The position numbers and the translations under genes are program-made. From Bacteroidota bacterium (GTDB lineage Bacteria > Bacteroidota > Bacteroidia > M30B66), in NCBI GenBank assembly GCA_027483445.1, contig JAIXUS010000015.1, positions 1 to 64,000 on the forward strand: a stretch of 64,000 nt of DNA, written 5' to 3'. Below the pieces are notes generated by a model. The model ran no database searches. It saw nothing but the letters and a program-made list of their open reading frames with translations, and was not told the DNA's origin. How positions within the stretch are numbered: the stretch's first letter is position 1; each line of letters starts with the position of its first letter. This document shows positions 45,090 to 54,407 of the stretch, in pieces.

Positions 45090-45542
45090 ATGAAACAGCT
45101 CATTCTCCTGTTGTGCCTTCTTTTGGGCAGTTATACCTTAAATGCCCAAAAGGGCGATACCTTCGGCGATAAAGTAAAACCTTCCGGCGCTGTGGAAGGA
45201 CAAGCCTTCCTGAAAGAAATCGAGGGGAAAGACTCCATGAATGTGAAGCTAAAGGCTACCATTCTTGAGGTTTGTCAAAAGAAAGGCTGCTGGATGAACG
45301 TTGACCTCGGAAACGGCAAATCAATGATGGTGAGATTTAAGGATTATGGTTTTTTCGTTCCGAAAGATGCAAACGGCCGCACCGCAATCATGGATGGTAA
45401 AGCGTTTCGGGAAGTGATCACCGTAGATATGTTACGCCACTACGCAGAGGATGCAGGCAAATCGAAGGAAGAAATAGAGAAGATTGTCGCCGACGAAGAA
45501 CGCCTCTCTTTTGAGGCTTCCGGTGTACTCATCCTAAAATAA
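45090..45542 (+). CDS. DUF4920 domain protein
   Basis: A 150-residue exported protein (signal peptide ending YTLNAQ). Its KATILEVCQKKGCWMNVDLG and DYGFFVPKDANGRTAIMDG segments are typical of DUF4920, an OB-like fold of unknown function with a conserved CxxxGCW motif that may bind metal. It lies two bases before a cytochrome c gene. Confidence 0.82.
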   Translation: MKQLILLLCLLLGSYTLNAQKGDTFGDKVKPSGAVEGQAFLKEIEGKDSMNVKLKATILEVCQKKGCWMNVDLGNGKSMMVRFKDYGFFVPKDANGRTAIMDGKAFREVITVDMLRHYAEDAGKSKEEIEKIVADEERLSFEASGVLILK

Positions 45543-45544
45543 CC

Positions 45545-45943
45545 ATGAGAGTCACCAAGCTGCTTCTTGGTTCATTCGCGGGATTTGCATTGCTTCTGGT
45601 GCTAACAGCCTGGCAATCAGAAAGCGAGTTGAGCAAACTCATGCGCAATATGTCTAACGACATGAAGCGGATCAGAGTGAAGGTTCAGGAAGGGCAAAAA
45701 ATACCTCAGTTCTATAAAAAGTACGGTAAAATTCACACCGCAAAACCCAGCGTGGATTCTAAAAAGGGAGAGGAGTTTCCGGAGATGGCTACAGCCTTTC
45801 TTAAGCAGTGTGAGCGTTTGGGCAGCTCCGATAAATCTCAGTTAAAGATCGAATACAACAATCTGGTGCAGAGCTGTATTCGTTGTCATGAGAAATATTG
45901 CCCCGGACCTATCACCATGCTTAAACGCCTCAAGCTCCCGTAG
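45545..45943 (+). CDS. small cytochrome c
   Basis: A 132-residue exported protein with an N-terminal hydrophobic anchor (LLLGSFAGFALLLVLTAW). The single haem-binding motif CIRCH lies near the C terminus (about residue 116), followed by CPGP. A C-terminal CxxCH after a mainly helical domain is the layout of cytochrome c' type four-helix proteins. It pairs with the DUF4920 gene. Confidence 0.78.
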   Translation: MRVTKLLLGSFAGFALLLVLTAWQSESELSKLMRNMSNDMKRIRVKVQEGQKIPQFYKKYGKIHTAKPSVDSKKGEEFPEMATAFLKQCERLGSSDKSQLKIEYNNLVQSCIRCHEKYCPGPITMLKRLKLP

Positions 45944-45964
45944 TTCGGTGAGTTTATGATGACA

Positions 45965-47674
45965 CTAACCGGGCAGCAAACCCAAAGCCTGGCGAAGTGC
46001 TGTAATGTTCGGATTTGAAGCCTCCATAGCCTTTAGCTTGTCTTCGGTGGTATAAAGCTTTGTTTTGATGGGAGCCTCAGACTTGCTTAACATCAAGCTG
46101 ATACTGTGGTTTTTTAATTGTTTCCGCAAAAAGTTAATCAAGTCGAACTTGGCAGCTTCGAGCTCACGCAATTGACTCTCGTTTTGAACCAGATAGCGAA
46201 TTTGATGGTCTTGTTCGCCCAATTCAGGCCTATTCAAGGTAAGGGTTCCGCAAAGCGATTGTTTTCCTTCAGCCTTTAATTTTTCTGTGTAACTCAGCCA
46301 TACCGCATTTAAGGCCTCCAGACTAAAAGGTTCCTCGGGCAGCACTTCACTGATCGAATGCTGCTCTTGAGTATCAGCCAGATCTGTTTGATCAGCCGGT
46401 TTGGAATCAAGATGCTTCTTAATCGAAACACTCGTTTTCACGGCTTGAATGCCCCTCAAGGCAATAACCGGCACCTTAGGTTCGGGAGGCGTGGCAGTAT
46501 TGGCCTGCGAGGCGGTATTGCTTAACGGACTTCTAGGTGTGGTGTCAGGATTTTTTTTTTCCTCAGCAACAGGCTGAGGCTTAAAGATACCCACCAGTTT
46601 TAGTAGCGTTAACTCAGCTTGCAAGCGGTTGTTCAAGGCCGCTTTGAGTCCCAACTCACCTTGCGCCAAGGCATCAATACCTCTTATCAAGGTAAAGGCT
46701 GCTACTTGCTGTGCTTGGGTTTGGTATTTACTTTTAACGCCTACACTCACTTCCAGAAGAACCAAAGTGGCTGCATCTTGGCACACCAATAGGTTGCGAA
46801 AATGCTCGGCAAGCCCGCTGAGGAAATTGGCAATGTCGAATCCATGATTGAGTACCTCGCTCAGCAGCAGAAGCGTTTTTGAAATGTCGCCTTGAATGAG
46901 ATAGTCGGTAGCCTTAAAGAAATAATCGTAATCGAGCACATTGAGGTTTTCAATGGCCGACTTATAGGTGATCGCGTTACCTCCCGAGTAGCTCACAATC
47001 TGGTCGAACATCGACAAGGCATCGCGCAAACCTCCATCTGCCTTTTGAGCAATCACATGCAAGGCCTCCATTTCGGCCTCAATGGATTCACTTTTAGCTA
47101 CATAGGCCAGGTGGTTGGCAATGTCATCAACCTGAATTCGATTGAAGGTAAACACCTGACATCGCGAAAGAATGGTGGGCAGAATCTTATGGCGCTCTGT
47201 AGTGGCCAAAATAAAGATGGCATGTTTCGGCGGTTCCTCTAGCGTTTTCAAAAAGGCATTAAAAGCCGCAGTCGACAGCATGTGCACCTCGTCGATGATA
47301 TACACACCGTACTTCCCGATTTGTGGGGCAAAGCGAACCTGATCCGTCAATGCCCGAATGTCGTCTACCGAATTGTTCGAAGCTGCATCGAGTTCGTGAA
47401 TGTTAAAAGAGGCACTGTTGTTAAATCCTAAGCAGCTTTCACAGGCATTGCAAGGCTCTGTTTCGGCAGTGAGGTTTAAACAATTGATGGTTTTCGCCAG
47501 AATTCGTGCACAGGTGGTCTTCCCAACACCTCTAGGACCGCAAAACAGAAATGCCTGAGCAAGATGGTTGCTGCGTATCGAGTTTTTGAGCGTGTTGGTA
47601 ATGGTTTCCTGCCCAACCACCGATTTGAAGGTGGCAGGCCTGTACTTCCGCGCTGAAACCAAGAAATTCTCCAT
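45965..47674 (-). CDS. dnaX: DNA polymerase III subunit tau (with probable gamma form)
   Basis: A 569-residue clamp-loader ATPase. The P-loop is FLFCGPRGVGKTTCARIL (about residues 42-59), the zinc cysteines C64, C75, C78 and C81 lie around CNACESC, motif II is YIIDEVHMLSTAAFNAFLKTLEEPP and the SRC motif is LSRCQVFTF. Residues 230-365 form domain III; the tail is tau-specific. Codons 372-375 contain an uninterrupted A10 run (46551-46560); slipping by one base either way hits a stop within 10 codons, giving 376 or 383 residues. A -7 box ends five bases before the ATG. Confidence 0.93.
   Translation of the reverse strand: MENFLVSARKYRPATFKSVVGQETITNTLKNSIRSNHLAQAFLFCGPRGVGKTTCARILAKTINCLNLTAETEPCNACESCLGFNNSASFNIHELDAASNNSVDDIRALTDQVRFAPQIGKYGVYIIDEVHMLSTAAFNAFLKTLEEPPKHAIFILATTERHKILPTILSRCQVFTFNRIQVDDIANHLAYVAKSESIEAEMEALHVIAQKADGGLRDALSMFDQIVSYSGGNAITYKSAIENLNVLDYDYFFKATDYLIQGDISKTLLLLSEVLNHGFDIANFLSGLAEHFRNLLVCQDAATLVLLEVSVGVKSKYQTQAQQVAAFTLIRGIDALAQGELGLKAALNNRLQAELTLLKLVGIFKPQPVAEEKKNPDTTPRSPLSNTASQANTATPPEPKVPVIALRGIQAVKTSVSIKKHLDSKPADQTDLADTQEQHSISEVLPEEPFSLEALNAVWLSYTEKLKAEGKQSLCGTLTLNRPELGEQDHQIRYLVQNESQLRELEAAKFDLINFLRKQLKNHSISLMLSKSEAPIKTKLYTTEDKLKAMEASNPNITALRQALGLLPG
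46551..46560 (-). promoter_or_regulatory. A10 slippage site in dnaX
   Basis: On the coding strand GAG G-A10-TCC occurs between domain III and the tau tail. One extra A reads K-K-K-S-stop (TGA); one A fewer reads nine further codons then TAA. Confidence 0.55.
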
Positions 47675-47679
47675 CTCTG

Positions 47680-47687
47680 CAAAGATA
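47680..47687 (-). promoter_or_regulatory. -7 box of dnaX
   Basis: TATCTTTG on the minus strand matches the consensus exactly and ends five bases before ATG 47674. Confidence 0.5.
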
Positions 47688-47899
47688 GCAGAGTGATTTT
47701 CCCCAAGGCTGAGATGTTAACATCTTTTTGAAATCGGGCTTGAAAGTGGAATTCCTCATTTAAAATGCAAATAGCCAGCATACGAGAAACTCCTTATCCG
47801 CAACGTTATCCGCGGCTTGCCGCATTTAAAAGCCAGCTTCGCCTCTTCACTGCATCTCTGTCGCCATTCTTACTTTTTCAGAAGGCCCCAGGTATCGGA

Positions 47900-49279
47900 T
47901 TATTTCCCGATACAAAACTTCCCGAAAATTGTCCCAAGTACCTCATCGTGCGTTACTTCGCCGGTGATTTCTGAAAGTGCGTCGAGGGTATCTCTTAAAT
48001 CGCGGCTCAGCAAATCGCCGGGAAGGCCAAGGGCTAAACCGTTGAGCACCTGCTGCAATGCTTCCGAAGCCTTACTCAACGCGCTGTAATGGCGGGCATT
48101 GCTCACCAAATGATCGCCATGTTCGCGCGCACTGCTCACATAGTCGAGCAAAGCCTCTTCTAATTGTTCCAAGCCGACTCCCTCTTTGGCGCTCAGCATC
48201 AATATGTTGCCCATCTCTTCCGGCACTTGTCCCTGAAAAGTCTGCTGATCGATTTTATTACACAACACCTGTATTTGCGCCTCTGGCAAGGCCTGTTCCG
48301 CCACCCGCCGGTATTGCTCAAGGGCTTTGCCGCTGCTTAAATCGGCAGCATCTACCAACAGTAAAATCAGAGAGGCCTGACGAATGCTCTTGTAGCTGCG
48401 TTCAATCCCAATCTGCTCTACAAGGTCGTCCGTTTCCCGCAAACCTGCTGTATCTATAAATCGAAAAGCCACTCCGCCCAGCACCAGAACATCTTCCACA
48501 GTATCGCGCGTGGTACCGGCAATCGGACTCACAATAGCGCGGTCTTCTTTGAGCAATGCATTAAGTAAGGTCGATTTTCCGGCATTCGGCTTCCCTACAA
48601 TGCTTACAGGAACGCCCTGTTTAAGCACATTTCCCATCGCATAACTGTCGCGCAAACGATTAATCACCACCAATAAAGTATTCACCAATTGCTGCAGTTG
48701 TTCCCGATTGGCAAATTCCACATCTTCAGTACTGAAATCGAGTTCTAATTCTACCAAAGCCAGGAAATTCAACAACTCTGTACGCAAACGTCTGATTTCA
48801 TCGCCAAAACCTCCACGCAGCTGCTTAATCGCTAAAGCATGAGCAGCAGGGTTTTGCGAGGCTATCAGGTCGGCCACAGCTTCGGCCTGACTCAAATCAA
48901 TCTTTCCATTTAAAAATGCCCTCAGGGTAAATTCTCCCGGCTGCGCGGGGATGGCACCAGCGGTATGCAGCCACTGCAGAATTTCTTGCTGAATAAACGT
49001 GGAGCCATGGCAGCTAATTTCGAGTGTGTCCTCGCCGGTGTAGGAGTGAGGACCGCGAAATACACTCACTAAAACCTCGTCGAGTTTTACACCGGAACGC
49101 TCCATTTTTCCAAATAAAATCGAGTAGGCCTCAGCACTCAACAATTTTTTCCCGCCATACGGCTTGAAGATTTTATCGACAATTGAAAAAGTTTCCGGTC
49201 CACTCACCCGAACCACAGCAATTGCGGCCATTCCGGGGTGAGTAGCCAGTGCACAAATGGTGGTATCTCGGTGAATCAT
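47900..49279 (-). CDS. mnmE: tRNA modification GTPase MnmE
   Basis: A 459-residue GTPase that with MnmG modifies U34 of certain tRNAs. The N-terminal folate-binding domain runs to about 120 (YTGEDTLEISCHGS), helical parts surround the G domain with G1 GKPNAGKSTLLNALL (about 228), DTAGLRET, and NKID (about 335), and the protein ends in the invariant CIGK. Its ATG overlaps the stop of the DoxX-like gene upstream (ATGA), so they are translationally coupled. Confidence 0.95.
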   Translation of the reverse strand: MIHRDTTICALATHPGMAAIAVVRVSGPETFSIVDKIFKPYGGKKLLSAEAYSILFGKMERSGVKLDEVLVSVFRGPHSYTGEDTLEISCHGSTFIQQEILQWLHTAGAIPAQPGEFTLRAFLNGKIDLSQAEAVADLIASQNPAAHALAIKQLRGGFGDEIRRLRTELLNFLALVELELDFSTEDVEFANREQLQQLVNTLLVVINRLRDSYAMGNVLKQGVPVSIVGKPNAGKSTLLNALLKEDRAIVSPIAGTTRDTVEDVLVLGGVAFRFIDTAGLRETDDLVEQIGIERSYKSIRQASLILLLVDAADLSSGKALEQYRRVAEQALPEAQIQVLCNKIDQQTFQGQVPEEMGNILMLSAKEGVGLEQLEEALLDYVSSAREHGDHLVSNARHYSALSKASEALQQVLNGLALGLPGDLLSRDLRDTLDALSEITGEVTHDEVLGTIFGKFCIGK

Positions 49280-50436
49280 TGAACAGGTGCCGGACCTCCG
49301 GTACGTAAATTAAATTTAGCGTTTACCGAATTAAATTCCGGAAATACGTTATGATGCCACATGGCCAGAACCTTAGAGCCTTTTAGCAGGATTAATCCCG
49401 GATTTGAGCGAATCATGGTTTTTAATGCCGTGCCATCACTAATTAAAAACGGAAATGCACATTGGTTTGCATGTCGGAATTCTTCCACCAACTTCACATC
49501 TTTTGTGAGCCCATAGAACGGAATTCCGGCTTTTTCTGCCGCCGCGGCAAACGTATTTACCTCCGAAAATACAGCCTGATCAGCTTTTTGTAAATCGTAG
49601 CTCACCAGAAAAAATTGATGCCCGGGATATTTCAGAATATCCATGGTAAAGTCATTTCCTTCAATGGTCGAAAGGCTGAAATCGTGAATCGGAGCCGGTT
49701 CGCCCGGATCGAGAATTTCGACCTTGGTGTCGATAAATTTCCATACGGTGGTATCCACTTCCCACGAAATAGTGTCTTTGTAGGGGTAGTTATCGAGGAG
49801 CTCTTCTTTATTGGTTTTCAGATTTAAAAACAGGTATTGCGTTTTTCCTTGTTTCATCGGTCTGATTTCCTTCATGCCTTCAATCAAGTCATTTCCAACA
49901 GCGTAAGGCCTGAAATCAATTACGGGTAAAAAATGATAGGTGTAAAGCGGAAATCCCACATTGATGATCGTCGCACCGATGAGTAAATTTCGGGTCGTTT
50001 TATTACCGAATAAAGGTTTGATGTGTTTTCTTCCGGCAATTAAAATTCCTATCAGAATTAACAGAACAACATCTTTGGTGAATGATTCCCAGGGCGTGAG
50101 TTTTAGGGCATCACCAAAACAACCACAGTCTGTTACTTTGTTGAAGTAGGCCGAATAAAAGGTTAAGAATGTAAAAAATACAATCATGCTCATCAGCAAT
50201 GTGAGCGTAAGAATTACACGTGTTCCAAGTAAAAGCGTAATTCCCAGTAAAACTTCAACAACGCAGATTAAACCGGCCTGCAGCACTGCAGTTGGAATTA
50301 AAAATTCGGTACCGAAAACTTGGTAGTATTCTTCCAGTTTATAGGCAAAACCGATGGTATCGTTGGATTTTATAAGTCCTGAAATAATGAAAAGGACTCC
50401 AACCAAAATGCGAACAAGATGAATCAGGTATTTCAT
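49276..50436 (-). CDS. BT_3928-type DoxX/MauE membrane protein with thioredoxin-like tail
   Basis: A 386-residue membrane protein. Four to five helices in residues 1-155 form a DoxX/MauE-like domain, with the cysteine pair VTDCGCFGDALKLTPWESF typical of MauE-type electron carriers. The C-terminal periplasmic part (about 235-386) has a thioredoxin-like order but no CxxC. It may pass electrons to envelope thiols. It sits between DUF1599 and mnmE, a gene order often seen in Bacteroidota. Confidence 0.82.
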   Translation of the reverse strand: MKYLIHLVRILVGVLFIISGLIKSNDTIGFAYKLEEYYQVFGTEFLIPTAVLQAGLICVVEVLLGITLLLGTRVILTLTLLMSMIVFFTFLTFYSAYFNKVTDCGCFGDALKLTPWESFTKDVVLLILIGILIAGRKHIKPLFGNKTTRNLLIGATIINVGFPLYTYHFLPVIDFRPYAVGNDLIEGMKEIRPMKQGKTQYLFLNLKTNKEELLDNYPYKDTISWEVDTTVWKFIDTKVEILDPGEPAPIHDFSLSTIEGNDFTMDILKYPGHQFFLVSYDLQKADQAVFSEVNTFAAAAEKAGIPFYGLTKDVKLVEEFRHANQCAFPFLISDGTALKTMIRSNPGLILLKGSKVLAMWHHNVFPEFNSVNAKFNLRTGGPAPVQ

Positions 50437-50448
50437 GTTTAATTCAAG

Positions 50449-51003
50449 TTATTGTGTCTCAGTGGTTTTTTCATCGAGCTTGATGAGTGCAAAAATGGCA
50501 TAATTCATCATATCCATGTAATTCGATTCAACGCCTTCTGAGGCAATTGTTTTGCCTTGATTGTCTTCGATTTGTCGGATTCGAAGCAGGCGCATGAGAA
50601 TTATATCGGTAAACGAACTAACCCTCATATTTCTCCACGCTTCACCATAGTCGTGGTTTTTCTTGAGCATGAGGGCTTTTACTTCGGCCACAGTTTTGTC
50701 GTAAAGCGATTCAATTACCTTGGATTCCAATTCCAAAGGTGCGTTTTCGTCGAGCTGAAGTTGAATGAGTGCCAAAATCGAATAATTGACAATTCCGATA
50801 AATTCAGGCTCAATGCCTTCGTCGACCAGGTGTGTGCCTGAAGTCTCAATGCCGCGTATCCGTGTGGCTTTAATGTAAATCTGATCGGTAATGGAGCTAA
50901 GCCGGAGTACACGCCAGGAGGTGCCATAGTCGGCGTTTTTTTGTAGAAAAGTTTTGCGACAGTGGCCAATAACACGGTCAAATTGTAACGATGTTTGCTC
51001 CAT
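50449..51003 (-). CDS. DUF1599 protein
   Basis: A 184-residue protein with two copies of the DUF1599 / nucleotide-modification-associated module: KNADYGTSWRVLRLSSITDQIYIKATRIR and KNHDYGEAWRNMRVSSFTDIILMRLLRIR, each followed by an EGxExxxxxIxNYxIxALI helix. The internal duplication is plain. The conserved KNxDYG motif recalls all-alpha NTP pyrophosphatases, so nucleotide binding is likely; activity is unproven. Its ATG shares CATG with the divergent folP start. Confidence 0.82.
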   Translation of the reverse strand: MEQTSLQFDRVIGHCRKTFLQKNADYGTSWRVLRLSSITDQIYIKATRIRGIETSGTHLVDEGIEPEFIGIVNYSILALIQLQLDENAPLELESKVIESLYDKTVAEVKALMLKKNHDYGEAWRNMRVSSFTDIILMRLLRIRQIEDNQGKTIASEGVESNYMDMMNYAIFALIKLDEKTTETQ

Positions 51004-51883
51004 GGATTTGATGAATCAGACTGCGAATTTACATGCTGCTGTTGAATTCCCTTCGCTTCAGATTGGCGGCCGCCTCATTTCTTTTGAAAAGCCGCATTTG
51101 ATGGGGATTATCAATGTAAACGACAATAGCTTTTTTGACGCAAGCCGGGTTTCGGCGGTCGATGAAGCTCTCAATCTTGCCGGAAAGCATGTAGCAGAGG
51201 GGGCGTTTTTTCTCGACCTCGGTGCTGCCAGCTCCAAACCGGGTTCGGCATTGTCGAATCCTGATGCGGAGTGGTTGCGTTTGGAGCCAGTTCTAAAGGC
51301 GATTCGTGGGGCTTTTCCGAATACACTCATTTCGGTTGATACGTACCATTCAGCGGTGGTCGAAAAGGCGATGGATTGCGGTGCTGATATGATCAACGAT
51401 ATTTCGGCCGGCAGTATTGATTCCCGGTTGCTTGATACTGTCATCAGGCTGAAAGCCCCGTATATTCTGATGCATATGCAGGGAAAGCCTGAAAACATGC
51501 AGGCAAACCCAAGCTACGAAGATGTAACAGTGGAGGTGTTGCACGAATTGGCGCAGAAGTTAGCCTTTCTCCGTTCTCATGGTCACGGCAATGTGTTGGT
51601 AGACGTGGGTTTTGGATTTGGGAAATCGCTGGAGCACAATTATAACCTGCTGAAAAATTTATCTGTTTTCAAATCGCTTCGTGCTCCATTATTGGTCGGT
51701 TTATCGCGTAAAAGTATGGTAACCCGATTATTACAGGTTTCTGCGGCCGAAGCTTTGAATGGCACTACTGCATTGCATGTGTTGGCTTTGCTTAATGGCG
51801 CTCACATTTTGCGGGTTCATGATGTAGCACCGGCCGTTGAAGCTGTGCGCATTGTTCGCGCCTATCAGGGTGCTTTGGATTAA
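51002..51883 (+). CDS. folP: dihydropteroate synthase
   Basis: A TIM-barrel enzyme of folate synthesis (293 residues) joining p-aminobenzoate to the pterin pyrophosphate. Recognised by HLMGIINV, FLDLGAASSKPG, LISVDTYHSAVVEKA, DMINDISAG, LMHMQGKP, VDVGFGFGKSLEHN and GLSRKSM. The first loop reads NVNDNSFFDASR, where most enzymes have NVTPDSFxDGG, an unusual change next to the metal site. Starts at ATG 51002 or ATG 51011; both lie within nine bases of the divergent DUF1599 start. The diadenylate-cyclase gene often found downstream is absent. Confidence 0.9.
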   Translation: MDLMNQTANLHAAVEFPSLQIGGRLISFEKPHLMGIINVNDNSFFDASRVSAVDEALNLAGKHVAEGAFFLDLGAASSKPGSALSNPDAEWLRLEPVLKAIRGAFPNTLISVDTYHSAVVEKAMDCGADMINDISAGSIDSRLLDTVIRLKAPYILMHMQGKPENMQANPSYEDVTVEVLHELAQKLAFLRSHGHGNVLVDVGFGFGKSLEHNYNLLKNLSVFKSLRAPLLVGLSRKSMVTRLLQVSAAEALNGTTALHVLALLNGAHILRVHDVAPAVEAVRIVRAYQGALD

Positions 51884-51932
51884 TTCATTAATAGGCGATT
51901 TTTTTATGCTGCTTAATGAGTATTCTGAATAA

Positions 51933-51955
51933 GGTCTACTGAGCAGTTAGAAATG
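51933..51955. repeat. left-half fragment of the dispersed hairpin repeat
   Basis: GGTCTACTGAGCAGTTAGAA resembles the left ends of copies A and B, but the core and right arm are absent. It lies beside the broken sensor gene. Confidence 0.4.
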
Positions 51956-51965
51956 AAATCGAAAT

Positions 51966-54254
51966 CTAATTGTGTTGATTAATTTCTGCGAATGACTTCG
52001 AAAGCTTGGTTATTTGGTGAATAATGTCATCAAACTCTTGCATCGACATGTTAAGCATTGTGCAAAATGACATCAATTCTTCCGAACTCAGGTTTGGATC
52101 CATTAATAAATCTACAATTCCCATCATTCGAGCTAAAGGAGCTCTAACAACGTGCGATTGCAACCACGCAATTTCACGCAATGAATTATTTTGCTCAACG
52201 ATTTGATTTAAAATACGCATTCTGTTATTTATGCCAGACTCCGCAATGAGTTTCGCTTTTCTTCCATTAATGAGTATGATTGTACTTGTAATTTTTAGCT
52301 CAAAAACTTCTCCTGACTTTTTCTGATGCTTGAACTAATCTGAAAAATAGACTTGGTTTCGTTTTCTTGATTCATTCAGGATTTCGAGCAATTTAGGAAT
52401 TTCGTTGGGCAGACGAATATTCTTAATGGTCATTGATAGAAATTTCTCCTGTGTGTATTCAAATTCTACAATTGTCTCCTCGTTTACCATCAGGAATGAT
52501 AAGGTTTCGAGATCGTAAACCCACATTGATATCGTGCTGAATTTAAAGAGTAATTGATAATTGGTATTTGATTCTTCTAATTGAAATTATACTTGTTTGA
52601 AATCGGAAATATCTTTTAAATAACAAGCCATTCCAACCAATTCGTTATTAGTGTCGAAAATAGGATAGAAGTTGATTGATACAAATCGGAGTGAAAGCGT
52701 TATTCCGGTGTTAAATTCGTGAAAAAGATGGATGCTTTTTTGTGTTTTTATTACTTGTTCAAATGCATTTTTGAATATCAAATTCAGGGGTTCTGGAAAT
52801 GGAATATCTTTAAAATTACTGTTGAGCTCGATAGGCGCTTGACAAAATGCATCGGCTGCAGCTTTAAAGGAATTATTATATGTGCTTAAGCGGCCTGAGG
52901 TATTCATCGACCAAACCCAATCTTCAGTAGCATTAATAATAGCTTCAGTTTGCAGTTTTTGCTTAAGCAACTCTTGTTGTAAATTTTCCGATTCAGTAAT
53001 GTCGATTACTAACGAATCCCAGGCTGTGGCGCCTTTCGCAAACGCTTGAGGTTTTCCTTTTCCTTTGTGCCAGCGTAGAGTGCCATCAGGGTGGAAATAA
53101 CGGTAGGTAAATTCCCATGCTCGATTGAATCGCTGCGATTGAAAAACGCTTTCCATTAAATTGTCGTAATCATCAGGGTGCACTCGTTGCAGAATGAAAG
53201 AGTTATCTGTCATAGCGACTTCCGGAGTTATGCCCCAGATTTCGTATGAACCGGCACTGACGAATTTCATTTTTTGGGTGCCATCCTCATATAGAATATA
53301 GCGATAAACGACAGCGGGCAGGGAGTTTGAGTACGACTCCAGTTGCAATTGTGTGAGCACTTGTTTGTTGATGTCGGCCATCGTACCATTCATCCTGAGC
53401 GGTTCGCCTTCGTCAGACCAGCTCGATACTTTGGATCGCGTATTCACCCAAATCCATTCTCCGTTTTTATGGCGCATACGGTAATTCAAGTCGTAATAGG
53501 GAATTTCTCCTTTGAGTAGCCGTGTTAATTGTTCTGAGGAGTATTTTTCATCGTCGGGATGCGCAAAACGGTACCACGTTTCGATATTAACTTCACCCAA
53601 TTCATCGAGAGTATACCCAATAATTGTGGCCCACATTTCATTCACCTGCAGTGCCCCGGTAATCATATCCCATTCCCAAATACCCAACTCGCTGGCCTCC
53701 ACAGCACTCAGCAAAGGGCGGGTTTTATTGTAGAGATAAGTCAATTCAATTTCTTGGAGGATTACCTTTTTTGATTCAATGAGGGCTGCTTCAATAACTT
53801 TATGCAGACTGAGTATTTCTTTGAATTTACTTTCTAGAACCGAGCTTGAATTGCACAGGATTACCAGATAGGTGTCAAATACGATCGGGTTATCATGAAT
53901 TTTTAGGAATTGCCCATGTATTAGATGCGTTTGTTGCTCTATAAATAACTCCAAACTAAAATTTTCTTTGTGCAGCGTTTCATTTTTCAGTTGTTTAACA
54001 AATTGCTGCTGTAACTTATCGTTGAGTGCTTGATGAATTAGTGAATTGTTCGAGAAAACGAGGCAAATGCTCGGTTCATGCCATTCCAATACACCTAAGG
54101 TTACTTCACCGAGCATTGACTCAGCCAACTCCTGCAAAGGCTGCAAGGTTCGCTTAAAGGCCTCCGCATGCTTTTCATTTTGAAGATAGCAAACATGCTG
54201 ATGACCTTCCGAATCGGCCTCTGGATGTTTGGGTATGTCTTCAAAATTCTTCAT
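51966..54254 (-). pseudogene. PAS/HisKA sensor gene with two in-frame stops
   Basis: A single frame of 763 codons spans this interval, broken by TAA at codon 556 (52587-52589) and TAG at codon 640 (52335-52337). Read through, it encodes an N-terminal region, three PAS domains (IWEWDMITGALQVNEMWATI near 195; LPAVVYRYILYEDGTQKM near 320; EDWVWSMNTSGRLSTYNNSF near 450), a fourth PAS (MWVYDLETLSFLMVNEETI) and a HisKA-like dimerisation helix (IAWLQSHVVRAPLARMMGIVDLL) with the phospho-acceptor H; there is no ATPase domain, as in many Bacteroidota PAS proteins. Both stops sit inside sequence that is otherwise conserved, so decay is recent. The first 555 residues may still be made. Confidence 0.8.
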
Positions 54255-54407
54255 AAAGTATAATTGATATCATGAATTAATTTCACGGATAAAAGTAATT
54301 ACTGTATTTCAAACACGCAAGGAAAAAATAAGGGTTAACACCTATGTGCATTCATTCCAAATTCTACTCTCCTCGAATAGAATACATTAGCCCTTACTGG
54401 CAGAATA

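Noticed and set aside
46551-46560. The A10 run in dnaX as a sequencing error.
   Set aside because: With ten A residues the full tau frame is intact, while nine or eleven would truncate it; the run length given is therefore consistent with a real gene.
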